In this document: piece by piece, positions 1-8,562 of the stretch | How positions within the stretch are numbered: the stretch's first letter is position 1 | How the letters are laid out: each line of letters opens with the position of its first letter | Source of the DNA: Chelatococcus sp. HY11 | GTDB taxonomy: Bacteria; Pseudomonadota; Alphaproteobacteria; Rhizobiales; Beijerinckiaceae | Length of the DNA stretch: 64,000 bases | Reading direction: 5' to 3' | Assembly: GCF_018398335.1 (NCBI RefSeq) | Contig: NZ_JAHBRX010000002.1 | Span: forward strand, 744,001 to 808,000 | Translations under genes and position numbers: made by a program | Notes under the pieces: model-generated | The model's input: the letters and a program-made list of their open reading frames with translations, nothing else | Told to the model about the DNA's origin: nothing | Database searches by the model: none

Positions 1-1781
1 GTGCCGTCAGCCAGATGCTCGTCACTCAAAAGAGCGACGCTGCCCGTCGTAATCGTCACGCGGCCGCCGTTGGGAAGCGCATCCCGCGCATTGACCACCA
101 AGTTCAGCAGGGCTAGCTCTATCTGGTTCACGTCCGCGAGTGCGGCCGGTATCGCCTCGTCCAATTCGTAGCAGACTTCAATATTCGAACCCACCGACTT
201 CGTTATCAGCTCGCCAACGCCCTTGACCAAGGCCGTGATGTCTGTCGAGGTCAACGCTAGATCCTGTCGACGCGCAAATGCCAGTAGCCTTTGTGTCAGT
301 GAGGCGCCGCGATTGGCACCTTGGATCGCGCCGTCGATCAGCCGGGCCGTCTTGGGGTCGTGTGGCACATGACGTTTCACCAGATCGAGGTTGGCGATGA
401 TTGCCATCAGGAGATTGTTGAAGTCATGAGCCACGCCGCCAGTGAGCTGTCCGACAGCCTCCATCTTTTGCGATTGGCGTAGAGCTCTTTCCGCGGATGC
501 GAGGGCTTCCGCGTTCAGCTTCTGCTCGGTGATATCACGGCCATAGCCATAAACCAGCTCGCCTTCCCTGGCCGTATTCCACGAGATCCAACGGATTGCG
601 CCCTGAGCGGTCTGATACCGGTTTTCGAATGAGGTCAGATCATCGCCCGAGGCGGCACGGCTAAGGGCAAGCGCTGTGCTCTGCCTGTCGGCAGGCAGCA
701 AAAATTCCTGGAAATGACGCCCGACAACTTGCGTGGTGTCGTGTCCCAGGATGCGGGTCCAAGCGGGGCTGACCGACCGGAAGATTCCATCCGCTCCAAG
801 TGTTACGATCAGATCGCGGGAATAGGTCCAGACCCGATCCGCACGCCGTCGCTCCGTAACGAGAGCGGCCACATTGGCAAGCGCGCCACTGATCTGGCTG
901 GCGAGCATGCGCGCAAGCGCGGCTAGGTCCTCGTCTTTCCGACGATAGGGATTGAGTCCGAGGACGAGATGCCCAACCGGACGCCGCTGCCCTGCACCGG
1001 GAATACCCACGATCAGCGCCTGACGAGGCGCGACTGCCCAGGATCCCACCGGAAATGTTTCGTCCGGCGACAATTCAATCGTTATCGGCCTCTCATAAGA
1101 GGCTTCCACGGGCCAGGTCCGATGCAGCAGTTCGGCAGCATCTGCGGAGGATGCAACCGTCCTTCGCTCGTGACCTTCACCGATGTAAAATAGAAAGAAC
1201 GGGAAATCATGGCGATTAGTATTGAGGATCTCAGAGACCGCCTCGCACACGGCCACTTCCGTTGAAGCCCCGACCAACGCCATTCCCAGAGTGCGTATTG
1301 TATTCAGCCGACGCTCATTAATGACACGCGCAGTGACCTCGCTAACGATGCACAGCATGCCATCGACCTCTCCTTGCAGTCCATAAAGCGGGCTGTAGGA
1401 GAAGCTATGATAAGTTTCCTCGGGATAACCATTCCGCTCAAGCAGGAGCAATAGCGCTTCGTTCCACGTCGCCTCGCCCTGCTTCACCCGTGCGACCTGA
1501 TCGGCCACATCATCATAAACCTCCGCCCAAACCTCCCGAAACGGCTTTCCAAACATGACGGGGTGTTTGATGCCGAGCGTCGGGATGTAGGCGTCGTTGT
1601 AAAAAAAATTGAGATCAGGCCCCCAGCCGAGCCACATCTCAAAGCGGGACGTCAGTAACATCCGTAGGGGGATCTTCAAGCTATCCGGCCAGCGGTCCGG
1701 AGAACCCAGCGCGCTAGCAGACCAATCAAACCCCTTCATCAATTGGCTCATTTCGCCTGAGCCCGGGAATATCTCCCGCAT
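1..1781 (-). CDS. PAS/GAF sensor histidine kinase, C-terminus cut by window edge
   Basis: Multi-domain sensor kinase, predicted cytosolic because no membrane segment is visible. Reading from the start: a PAS-like domain (about residues 20-130, with FFYNDAYIPTLG), a GAF-like region (about 150-300), a second PAS/PAC (about 320-430, ending in YGRDITEQK), the phosphoacceptor H-box GGVAHDFNNLL with His at about residue 452, and the ATPase N-box LLNLVVNARDALPNGG just before the edge. The HDFNN type is common in Rhizobiales hybrid kinases, so a receiver domain may follow outside the window. The ATG at 1781 is given as start. An in-frame TTG at 1802, preceded by GGAG with a 6-nt gap, is a serious alternative. 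Signal and target are unknown. Confidence 0.85.
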   Translation of the reverse strand, partial: MREIFPGSGEMSQLMKGFDWSASALGSPDRWPDSLKIPLRMLLTSRFEMWLGWGPDLNFFYNDAYIPTLGIKHPVMFGKPFREVWAEVYDDVADQVARVKQGEATWNEALLLLLERNGYPEETYHSFSYSPLYGLQGEVDGMLCIVSEVTARVINERRLNTIRTLGMALVGASTEVAVCEAVSEILNTNRHDFPFFLFYIGEGHERRTVASSADAAELLHRTWPVEASYERPITIELSPDETFPVGSWAVAPRQALIVGIPGAGQRRPVGHLVLGLNPYRRKDEDLAALARMLASQISGALANVAALVTERRRADRVWTYSRDLIVTLGADGIFRSVSPAWTRILGHDTTQVVGRHFQEFLLPADRQSTALALSRAASGDDLTSFENRYQTAQGAIRWISWNTAREGELVYGYGRDITEQKLNAEALASAERALRQSQKMEAVGQLTGGVAHDFNNLLMAIIANLDLVKRHVPHDPKTARLIDGAIQGANRGASLTQRLLAFARRQDLALTSTDITALVKGVGELITKSVGSNIEVCYELDEAIPAALADVNQIELALLNLVVNARDALPNGGRVTITTGSVALLSDEHLADG

Positions 1782-1981
1782 TTCGGAGGTGTAGCTGGCC
1801 AATTGAAGCTCCGCGTCCCATCTAGCGTACTGGCCAAAGCCACTGCCTCGCCAAAATTAGAAACGTCCTTTGCACCGTTTGGTTCGCAGGAAGAAATTTT
1901 ATCCGCTGCGCAACGCGGTACCGCGGACCCCACCTGAAGGGCTTTTCACCCTTAGTCTAGGTACGGCTCGGTCATTCCGGT
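1782..1981. other. Intergenic gap, weak stem-loop
   Basis: About 200 bases between the cyclase stop and the kinase start. A short inverted repeat AAGGG-N7-CCCTT lies at 1937-1953 and could attenuate read-through from the cyclase, but no U-tract follows it on the minus strand. The kinase may be co-transcribed with the cyclase or have its own promoter; I see no convincing promoter. Confidence 0.25.
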
Positions 1982-3730
1982 TTAGGCGCGCACATCGCGG
2001 AGTGGCACGTCAACAGCAAAGATCGGAACGCGCTGGTCGAAACCTTTCAGTGCCCTCGCCTCCTGTTCGACGAGAACAACGGTCGTTCCAACAGCCTGAG
2101 CTGCCGTGCGGTCAACGAGGATTTCACCGTCCTTCGCACTCGCGCAGAGACGCGCGGCGAGGTTCACCACATTCCCGATCGCGGTGTAGTCGAAGCGGCC
2201 CTCGGCCCCTATCCTGCCAACCGTCGCCGGGCCCATCGCCAAGCCGACGCCGAACCCAAGCTCGTGGCCGGCTCTGTGCCATTCGGCGAGGAGCAGTTGG
2301 ACGCCAGCCTGCATATCGCACGCCATGGTGACAGCCCGCAATGCTGGGTCCGAGCACGCCACCGGGGCGTTGACGAGAACCATCACCCCATCGCCCAGGA
2401 AGCTGACGAGCGTCGCGCCATGGGCGGTTATGACCCTGTCCAGCGCCTCGTAATAGGCGCTGAGCGCGCTGATGATGATCTCGGGCTCGGCCCGGGCCGA
2501 GAACGCCGTGAAACCACGAAGGTCGCAGAACACCACCACAACTTCCACGCGTCGCCCATCAAGCACCCGATCGTCGCCAGCCTGATCGACCAGTTCGGCG
2601 ACCTGGGGCGCCAGGAAGCGCTTGAGCCGGCCGATACGCTCCGATCGTTCCTGCGAAACGGCAAGCTCCCCCGCCATGTCGTTGAGACGCTCCGCAAGCC
2701 GCTCCAGTTCGTCTCCTGTGGTGAGGTGAATGCGGTGGTCGAACTCACCCGCGCCAATGCGGGCAACGCCGTCCTCAAGCCGGCGAATGGGCCTGACCAT
2801 ACGTTGCGTCAGCCAATAGGCGAGCAACACAGCGAGGATCGCGCCGCCCACAAGAAGCAGGCCGGTCCGCCACAGCGCCGCGTAGATTGGACCGAACGCC
2901 TCGGTGAGCGGCTGCTTGGCGATAACGCTCCAATCGGCCACGGGGATTGTCGCCATCGCGGCCATGACCATTTGGCCATTGATATCGCGCCCGGCGATCG
3001 CCTGCCCGGCTTGTGCACTGATGGCGGTTCGCAAAAGCTGCAAGGGTAATACAGCGCCTTCATCGGCGCGCAGAACGAGACTTATATCGGGATGCGCCAC
3101 GAGGTTCCCGGGGTGATCGAGGACGTAGGCCTCGCCGGTCCGTCCGACCCGGATGGCCGAGATGACTTCCCAGATGAACTTCAAGTTGACCTCGGCGATC
3201 GCGGTGCCGACGGCAGACCGGTTCCCCGCAACCGCGACCGTCATGAACGGCTCCGAGCCGCCTTGAAAGGTCACGGGCCCCATCCATGCTCGCTGCCCTG
3301 CAGCGCCCAATACGGCGGGATCTTTGCTGAAGTCTTCGCCGCTTTCGACCCGATTAAGGCCAATGCGGGAGACATAAAGGCGTTCCTTGCCACTGCCATC
3401 AATCAGGCGAAGGCTCATGATGGATGGCACTTGGCGCAACAGACGCAGCCCGTCCAGCCTGCGCCGCTCATCGACGCCTGGAGACCAGGGCAAATGGACC
3501 ATCCAGGTCAGCTGGTCACTGATTCCTTCAAGAAAATTGTGGATTTCGACTGCCGCAAGACGCGCCTCGAGAGCAAGCTGCTCACTCAGCCGCGCCCGCT
3601 GGTCGCGATAGCCAAGCCAGGCCTCGCTGGCGCCCGCGACCAGGAGCGGCACCACCACAGCCCCGAAAACCGCGATGAAATACTTCGCGAACAGCAATTT
3701 GCGAGGAGGCTTCGGAACATCGGTCGCCAT
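1982..3730 (-). CDS. Membrane-bound class III adenylate/guanylate cyclase with dCache and HAMP
   Basis: Predicted inner-membrane sensor making cAMP or cGMP. The order is: TM1 (about residues 16-36), a periplasmic double-Cache-like sensor (about 45-270, including the SGKERLYVSR and GEAYVLDHPGNLVAHP regions), TM2 (about 295-318), HAMP (about 318-370), then a class III cyclase domain (about 405-560). Both metal-binding aspartates are present (FCDLRGFT and FLGDG), as is the NVVNLAARL transition-state Asn/Arg segment, so it should be active. The ATG at 3730 is chosen over an in-frame TTG at 3766, which has no ribosome site. It starts 40 bases after the solute-binding gene and is probably co-transcribed with it. 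Substrate choice between ATP and GTP is unresolved. Confidence 0.9.
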   Translation of the reverse strand: MATDVPKPPRKLLFAKYFIAVFGAVVVPLLVAGASEAWLGYRDQRARLSEQLALEARLAAVEIHNFLEGISDQLTWMVHLPWSPGVDERRRLDGLRLLRQVPSIMSLRLIDGSGKERLYVSRIGLNRVESGEDFSKDPAVLGAAGQRAWMGPVTFQGGSEPFMTVAVAGNRSAVGTAIAEVNLKFIWEVISAIRVGRTGEAYVLDHPGNLVAHPDISLVLRADEGAVLPLQLLRTAISAQAGQAIAGRDINGQMVMAAMATIPVADWSVIAKQPLTEAFGPIYAALWRTGLLLVGGAILAVLLAYWLTQRMVRPIRRLEDGVARIGAGEFDHRIHLTTGDELERLAERLNDMAGELAVSQERSERIGRLKRFLAPQVAELVDQAGDDRVLDGRRVEVVVVFCDLRGFTAFSARAEPEIIISALSAYYEALDRVITAHGATLVSFLGDGVMVLVNAPVACSDPALRAVTMACDMQAGVQLLLAEWHRAGHELGFGVGLAMGPATVGRIGAEGRFDYTAIGNVVNLAARLCASAKDGEILVDRTAAQAVGTTVVLVEQEARALKGFDQRVPIFAVDVPLRDVRA

Positions 3731-3770
3731 GGATCGTTCATTGCCTTCCTGGCAGGCTGATCCCAAAAGG

Positions 3771-4751
3771 CTATTCGATCACAACATCCGCGCTGCTCAG
3801 CAGCGAGGGGGGAACAGTCAGTCCCAGTGCCTGGGCGGCCTTGAGATTGATGAAGAACTCCACTTTCGTCACGCGCTGCACCGGAAGATCGGCTGGCTTC
3901 TCGCCCTTGAGGATCCGCCCGGTATAGATGCCGGTTTGCCAATGCGATTGGCGAAAATCTCCACCATAGCTCATCAACCCGCCGGCCACCGGGAAATCGC
4001 GCGCCTGCGTGATCGCTGGGACGGCGTGCCGCGCGGCGAGTTCAGCGAGCCGTGCGCTTCTATAGGCGAAATAGGGATCAGAGGTAAAAACGACGCCTCC
4101 CGCCCCAATCGCACGCGCCGTCGTGAATATCCCCTCGAACTCATCCGCGCTGCTTGCGTTGATCACATGGAGTTGCAAGCCTAGAGCTACAGCTGCCGCC
4201 TCAAGATTTTTCAACTGTGAGCCGACTGTCGGGCTGGTGGGGTTAGCCGCGATCACGAACAGCTTGGCTTCCGGCAACAGCTCACTCATGAATTCAAGGC
4301 GTTTGCGCGAAACTTCAACGCTGAGGCTCGTTACGCCGGTCATGGTCCCACCCGGACGGGCAAGGCTGCTGACGAGGCCAAGCGCGACGGGGTCTCCACC
4401 GAGTTCGAAGACGATTGGAATGTTGCCCGCAGCCGATTTGGCCGCAAGCGCAACTTCCGCGCCGCCGGGAGCCACCATCAGCGTCACACCGTTTGCGACG
4501 AGTTCAGCCGCAAGCACCGGCAGTTGGCGATACTGGCCGTCTGCCCAGCGAAATATTATCGATACGTTGCGCCCGTCGACATATCCGGCCTCTGCCAGAC
4601 CTTCCCGGAAGGCGGTGAGCCGGCTGGCGCTACGTTCGGGTGTCTCGGGCCCGAGGTAGCCGATCACTGGCAAAGCGGATTGTTGCGCGCGAACCTGCCC
4701 CACGCCTGCCGACACAAACACCAGCGAAGCGATAAACTCGCGCCGTCGCAT
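3771..4751 (-). CDS. Orphan ABC-type substrate-binding protein (ABC_sub_bind family)
   Basis: Periplasmic binding protein of the TrpX/YtfQ-like ABC_sub_bind family (PF04392). The N-terminus RRREFIASL resembles a twin-arginine export signal, with likely cleavage after VRA. The mature part begins LPVIGYLGPETPERSASRLTA, typical of the family, and continues through GDPVALGLVSSLARPGGTMTGV. The ATG at 4751 has AAGG 8 bases upstream; a farther ATG at 4817 would add an unlikely leader. No permease or ATPase is adjacent. The neighbour is a Cache-domain cyclase, so the protein may present a ligand to a sensor rather than serve transport; that is inference. Ligand unknown. Confidence 0.88.
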   Translation of the reverse strand: MRRREFIASLVFVSAGVGQVRAQQSALPVIGYLGPETPERSASRLTAFREGLAEAGYVDGRNVSIIFRWADGQYRQLPVLAAELVANGVTLMVAPGGAEVALAAKSAAGNIPIVFELGGDPVALGLVSSLARPGGTMTGVTSLSVEVSRKRLEFMSELLPEAKLFVIAANPTSPTVGSQLKNLEAAAVALGLQLHVINASSADEFEGIFTTARAIGAGGVVFTSDPYFAYRSARLAELAARHAVPAITQARDFPVAGGLMSYGGDFRQSHWQTGIYTGRILKGEKPADLPVQRVTKVEFFINLKAAQALGLTVPPSLLSSADVVIE

Positions 4752-5049
4752 CCAGAAGACCTTGTGATCGCCGCCCGGGTGATGCGACCCTTGGCCGTCA
4801 CAGCTTACCACCGACATCGCTGCCGCCCCACGTGGTGAAACGCAACCTCATATCCGCAATACAATAACGATGCCACGAAACTGGCGAAAGTCACTTTCGA
4901 AGGAAGAATATCCCAGGACGCTCCGTCAACGCTGGGACCAGTGCATTTGCAACCTCGCTCGATTACACGCTGCATGGCAAGCGGATACCGACAGCACTTG
5001 ACGGGCGCGATTCTCACGCATGAGCACCCGCGCAAGTTTGCTCCTCGTC

Positions 5050-6357
5050 TTATCGTCCGCGCATCTGGTCAGGGAGCCACAGCGCGAGCTCCGGCAGCAG
5101 ATAGAGAAGGAAGCACAAGGCGCTGAGCATGATGGCATAGGGCAATGTCGCCTTCATGATGAGCCCGAGCTTTGCGTCGCGCGCCACCGATTGAACGGCG
5201 ATGAGATTGAGGCCGATGGGTGGCGAGAGCTGTGCAAGCTCTGCCTGGATGACGAGGAACACGCCGAACCAGATGTCGTCGAAGCCCATGGCCTTGAGTG
5301 TCGGGTAGAGCACCGGCACCGTGAGCAGCATCATGGAGACGCCTTCGAGCATGGCGCCCAGAATGAGATAGAGCACAAACAGGAACGTGAAGAAGACGAA
5401 GGGTGACAATCCCATCTCGACGAGCGCCCTGGAGACGCCGACGCCGATGCCCGCATGAGTGACGGCCAACCCCAGGATCTGGCCGTTGATGATGATCAGC
5501 GAGAGCACGCAGGTGATCGAGATGCTGTTCACGCAGGCGCTGCGGATGGCAGCCACGTTGAGCCGGCGATAAAGCCCGGCGATCACGAAGGCGAGAAGAC
5601 AACCGAACCCGGCCGCCTCGGTCGGCGTCATGATGCCACCATACATGCCGCCGATGATCGAAAGGATCAGCACCGAGATCGGCACGCAGTCAATAAGCGC
5701 GCGCCCGATGTCTCGGGGGGTGGCGGGTTCGCCGCGCGGCGGCACCCAGCCGGGATTGGCGCGCGCCTTGATCGCGACATAGACCATGAACATCACGACG
5801 GCGATGAGGCCGGGCACGATGGTCGCCACGAACAGCTCGACCGCCGACGCCTGCACGACCGAGGCGTAAATCAGCAGGAAGATGCTTGGCGGGATGAGGT
5901 TTCCCAGTGCGCCGCCGCCTGTCAGCGTGCCAAAGGTGAGGTGGTCGTTGTAGCCGCGTTTGCGCATCTGCGGGATCGCGACCGTGCCGATCGTCAGGGT
6001 GGTCGCGGTCGAGGAGCCACTGATCGCCGAGAACAACGCGCTGCCCAGGATATTGGACTGTGCGAGCCCGCCGGGCACACGGCCCATCAGCACACTGAGG
6101 CCGGAATAGAAGCGCTCGGCCGCGCCGCTCTTCAGCAGCACCTCGCCCATCAGGACGAAGAGCGGCACGGCGACAAGCGTGAAGGAATTGGTGGAATTCC
6201 AAACCACGTCACCGAGGCTCGGCCATAGCGTCGTACCATGCAGGAGCGTGAGCCCGACAATGCCCGTAAGGCCCATGGCCAGCGCCATCGGCACGCCGAT
6301 CGAGATCATGATCCCGAGCAAGGCGACGTAAACGAGAAGGCTAGCCCCCCAGCTCAT
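5050..6357 (-). CDS. dctM: TRAP transporter large permease (DctM family)
   Basis: Large membrane subunit of a tripartite ATP-independent periplasmic (TRAP) importer, 435 residues, about 12 hydrophobic segments from SLLVYVALLGIMISIGVPMAL to LCFLLYLLPELALWLP. It couples solute uptake to the sodium or proton gradient. Family features include GRVPGGLAQSNILGSALFSAISGSSTATT and GGGALGNLIPPS. The ATG at 6357 overlaps the dctQ stop by 4 bases, which fixes the start. Last gene of the dctP/hyu operon. Substrate is probably the same compound handled by HyuA/HyuB, by context. Confidence 0.95.
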   Translation of the reverse strand: MSWGASLLVYVALLGIMISIGVPMALAMGLTGIVGLTLLHGTTLWPSLGDVVWNSTNSFTLVAVPLFVLMGEVLLKSGAAERFYSGLSVLMGRVPGGLAQSNILGSALFSAISGSSTATTLTIGTVAIPQMRKRGYNDHLTFGTLTGGGALGNLIPPSIFLLIYASVVQASAVELFVATIVPGLIAVVMFMVYVAIKARANPGWVPPRGEPATPRDIGRALIDCVPISVLILSIIGGMYGGIMTPTEAAGFGCLLAFVIAGLYRRLNVAAIRSACVNSISITCVLSLIIINGQILGLAVTHAGIGVGVSRALVEMGLSPFVFFTFLFVLYLILGAMLEGVSMMLLTVPVLYPTLKAMGFDDIWFGVFLVIQAELAQLSPPIGLNLIAVQSVARDAKLGLIMKATLPYAIMLSALCFLLYLLPELALWLPDQMRGR

Positions 6358-6911
6358 ACCACGTCCCCCTCGCCCCAGGTGGCTGTGTCGTCCTCCTGCC
6401 GGCGTGGCGGCAGGCCGGAGAGGCGCCGAAGGATGTCCTCGAGATAGGCGAGCACCAGCATCAGGAAACCGACCGGCATGATCACTTGCGGCAGGTAGAG
6501 GGGCGTCTGCGAGGGCTGGATCGATTTCGTGCCGAACAGCCAGGACAGGTGGAATGTCTGCCAGCACGACCAGAGCAGGATAAGGCTCGTGCCGAGGCCG
6601 AGGACCCCCGCGACAACCCCCATCGCGCTGCGCAGACGCGGCAGCCTATCGATGATGAGTGTTATCGTCAGATAGCTGTCGGAACGCAGCAGGTGGATCG
6701 CGCCGAGGAGCACGAGCCAACTGTAGGCATAGCCGCCGTATTCATCGGCGATCAGTGTGGAGAAGCCGAGAAAATAGCGCCCCGCCACCTCGACATTGGT
6801 CAACACCAGGAGAGCCAGCAGGACAACGATCGCCAAGGCGATGGCGGCGCGCTCGAGCGGCCGTAGCACCGCGCCGAGCCCCACTGCGAGCCTTCGCAGG
6901 GCGCCGGTCAC
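6354..6911 (-). CDS. dctQ: TRAP transporter small permease (DctQ family)
   Basis: Small membrane subunit of the TRAP importer, 185 residues with four predicted membrane segments (IALAIVVLLALLVLTNVEV; YAYSWLVLLGAIHLL; MGVVAGVLGLGTSLILLWSCW; VIMPVGFLMLVLAYLEDIL). The family's NVEVAGRYF segment follows the first helix. Start is a GTG at 6911 overlapping the hyuB stop in a GTGA junction. DctQ and DctM are separate here, the usual arrangement. Their placement downstream of hyuB rather than next to dctP ties the transporter closely to the enzymes. Confidence 0.93.
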   Translation of the reverse strand: MTGALRRLAVGLGAVLRPLERAAIALAIVVLLALLVLTNVEVAGRYFLGFSTLIADEYGGYAYSWLVLLGAIHLLRSDSYLTITLIIDRLPRLRSAMGVVAGVLGLGTSLILLWSCWQTFHLSWLFGTKSIQPSQTPLYLPQVIMPVGFLMLVLAYLEDILRRLSGLPPRRQEDDTATWGEGDVV

Positions 6912-8560
6912 CGGGCCGTCTCCGCCAACGCGGCGAGGTTAAGGCCGTAGTCGCGCGACGCGCCCTCAGGCGTGACCTTGCCGTCCTCGATGTCGCGGAG
7001 CAAAGCGCCGGGCGGCCGATCGGCCGGATCGCCATAACCGCCACCGCCAGCCTCATGTGTCACAAGCATCTGGCCAGGCTCCAGGAGATAGCGGCCCTTC
7101 GGATGGACGGCGGTGCCGTCGATTTCGATGCGCCGGGCACGCCCCGGCTGGCCCCCGAGCACGCCCGCCGGCGGGAATTCGGTCCGGCCCGCAAGGCAGG
7201 AAATGGTCAAAGCCTCCGCGCCGTCGTTGACGAGTGCGATGCGTTGGCCAAGCCCGCCGCGAAACCGGCCAGCGCCGCCGCTGTCGGGGGCAAGGGCCTT
7301 GGAGAGGACCAGTGTGCCCGAGATCTCCTCCCACACCTCGACCGGCGTACCGGTCATGTTCGATGGGCTCGGGGTGGTATCCGCACCATCGATCCCCGCC
7401 AGCGCGCCAAAGCCGCCGGAGGCGAAGAAGATGCTCGACACCCCTTCCCCTTCGCGGTTCTTTCCCTGAACATTGATGACATTCAGCATGCCGCTGTCCG
7501 CCTGAACCTGCTCGGGCAAGGCAGATGCGAGCGCGCCGAACAACAACGGCTGCACGAAATGCCCGATGACATGCCGCCCGCCGGTCGGGCTAGGCGGAAG
7601 CGCATTGAGCAGACAGCCTGAGGGAGCCGATACGTGAATGGCCAGCGTCGACCCGGCATTGTTGGGAATGCGCGGCGTCGTCAGGCACTTGATCGCGTGG
7701 AAGGTCATGGCCCTCGTGTAGCAGAGCGGAACATTGATCGCCGCCTTGATCGAAGGTGAGGTGCCGGAGAAATCGACGTGAACCTCGTCGCCTTTGATGA
7801 TGACCTCGGCCGAAAGCCGCAGGGCTTCGTCGGTTCCCTCCACCATGATCGCGTGCCGCCACGTGCCGTCCGGGAGGCGAGCGATCTGGGCGCGCAGACT
7901 GCGATCGGAAAATTCGATGATGGCGTTGGACAGCGGCTGGATGTCCTCTATCCCATATTCGTCCATCAGCTCGTTGATGCGCCTGCCACCCACGGTGGTG
8001 CTTGCGACATTGGCCATGATGTCGCCGAGCGTCTGCTCGGGCACCCTGACGTTGCATGCGATGATCTCGCGCAGGACCGGATCGACGACGCCATCGCGCA
8101 CGAAGCGGACAGGGGGCAGCCGCAGCCCTTCCTCATAGATCTCGCGGCCAACGGCGGAGTAGCCGACGCCGCCGACATCCGGCAGATGCGAGATGCTCAT
8201 GACATAGCCGATCAGGCGGCCACGCCGAAATATCGGCTGCATGACATTGATGTCGAACATGTGCCCCGTGCCGATCCAGGGATCATTGGTCATGATCACA
8301 TCCCCGGGCTGCAGCATCTCGGGCGGGAAGACGCGCAAGAGATGCGCCAACGTCGCCTGCGCGGTGCCGGTGAAGGACGGCACGCTATAGGTGCCTTGCG
8401 TGAGCGCACGGCCCTCGGCGTCGAAGATCACGCAGGAGAGGTCGTAACTCTCGCGCACATTGGTCGAGAAGGACGAGCGCACCAGGGCGGTCACGACCTC
8501 GTCGGCGATGGAAACCAGCCTGTCCCAGAAGATGCCAAGCGTAATCGGGTCGTAGGTCAT
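6908..8560 (-). CDS. hyuB: Hydantoinase B/oxoprolinase family protein, TRAP operon
   Basis: HyuB-family subunit (PF02538), 550 residues, normal length. It pairs with HyuA to form an ATP-dependent amidohydrolase that opens hydantoins, 5-oxoproline or related lactams/imides. Family segments are clear: VRSSFSTNVRESYDLSCVIFD near residue 30, PGDVIMTNDPWIGTGH near 90, SHLPDVGG near 125, and the C-terminal GGGGYGDPADRPP. The ATG at 8560 lies 2 bases after the hyuA stop. It is only moderately like the three HyuB proteins at 30-37 kb (for example NVRES against TIVGES), so it is probably not a recent duplicate. Exact substrate not deducible. Confidence 0.9.
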   Translation of the reverse strand: MTYDPITLGIFWDRLVSIADEVVTALVRSSFSTNVRESYDLSCVIFDAEGRALTQGTYSVPSFTGTAQATLAHLLRVFPPEMLQPGDVIMTNDPWIGTGHMFDINVMQPIFRRGRLIGYVMSISHLPDVGGVGYSAVGREIYEEGLRLPPVRFVRDGVVDPVLREIIACNVRVPEQTLGDIMANVASTTVGGRRINELMDEYGIEDIQPLSNAIIEFSDRSLRAQIARLPDGTWRHAIMVEGTDEALRLSAEVIIKGDEVHVDFSGTSPSIKAAINVPLCYTRAMTFHAIKCLTTPRIPNNAGSTLAIHVSAPSGCLLNALPPSPTGGRHVIGHFVQPLLFGALASALPEQVQADSGMLNVINVQGKNREGEGVSSIFFASGGFGALAGIDGADTTPSPSNMTGTPVEVWEEISGTLVLSKALAPDSGGAGRFRGGLGQRIALVNDGAEALTISCLAGRTEFPPAGVLGGQPGRARRIEIDGTAVHPKGRYLLEPGQMLVTHEAGGGGYGDPADRPPGALLRDIEDGKVTPEGASRDYGLNLAALAETAR

Positions 8561-8562
8561 CC

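Noticed and set aside
1937-1953. AAGGG-N7-CCCTT as a terminator of the cyclase gene
   Set aside because: Short stem and no U-run; listed only as a weak stem-loop in the gap.
5455-6228. Long plus-strand frame opposite dctM
   Set aside because: Low-complexity charged shadow with no family resemblance; dctM is certain.
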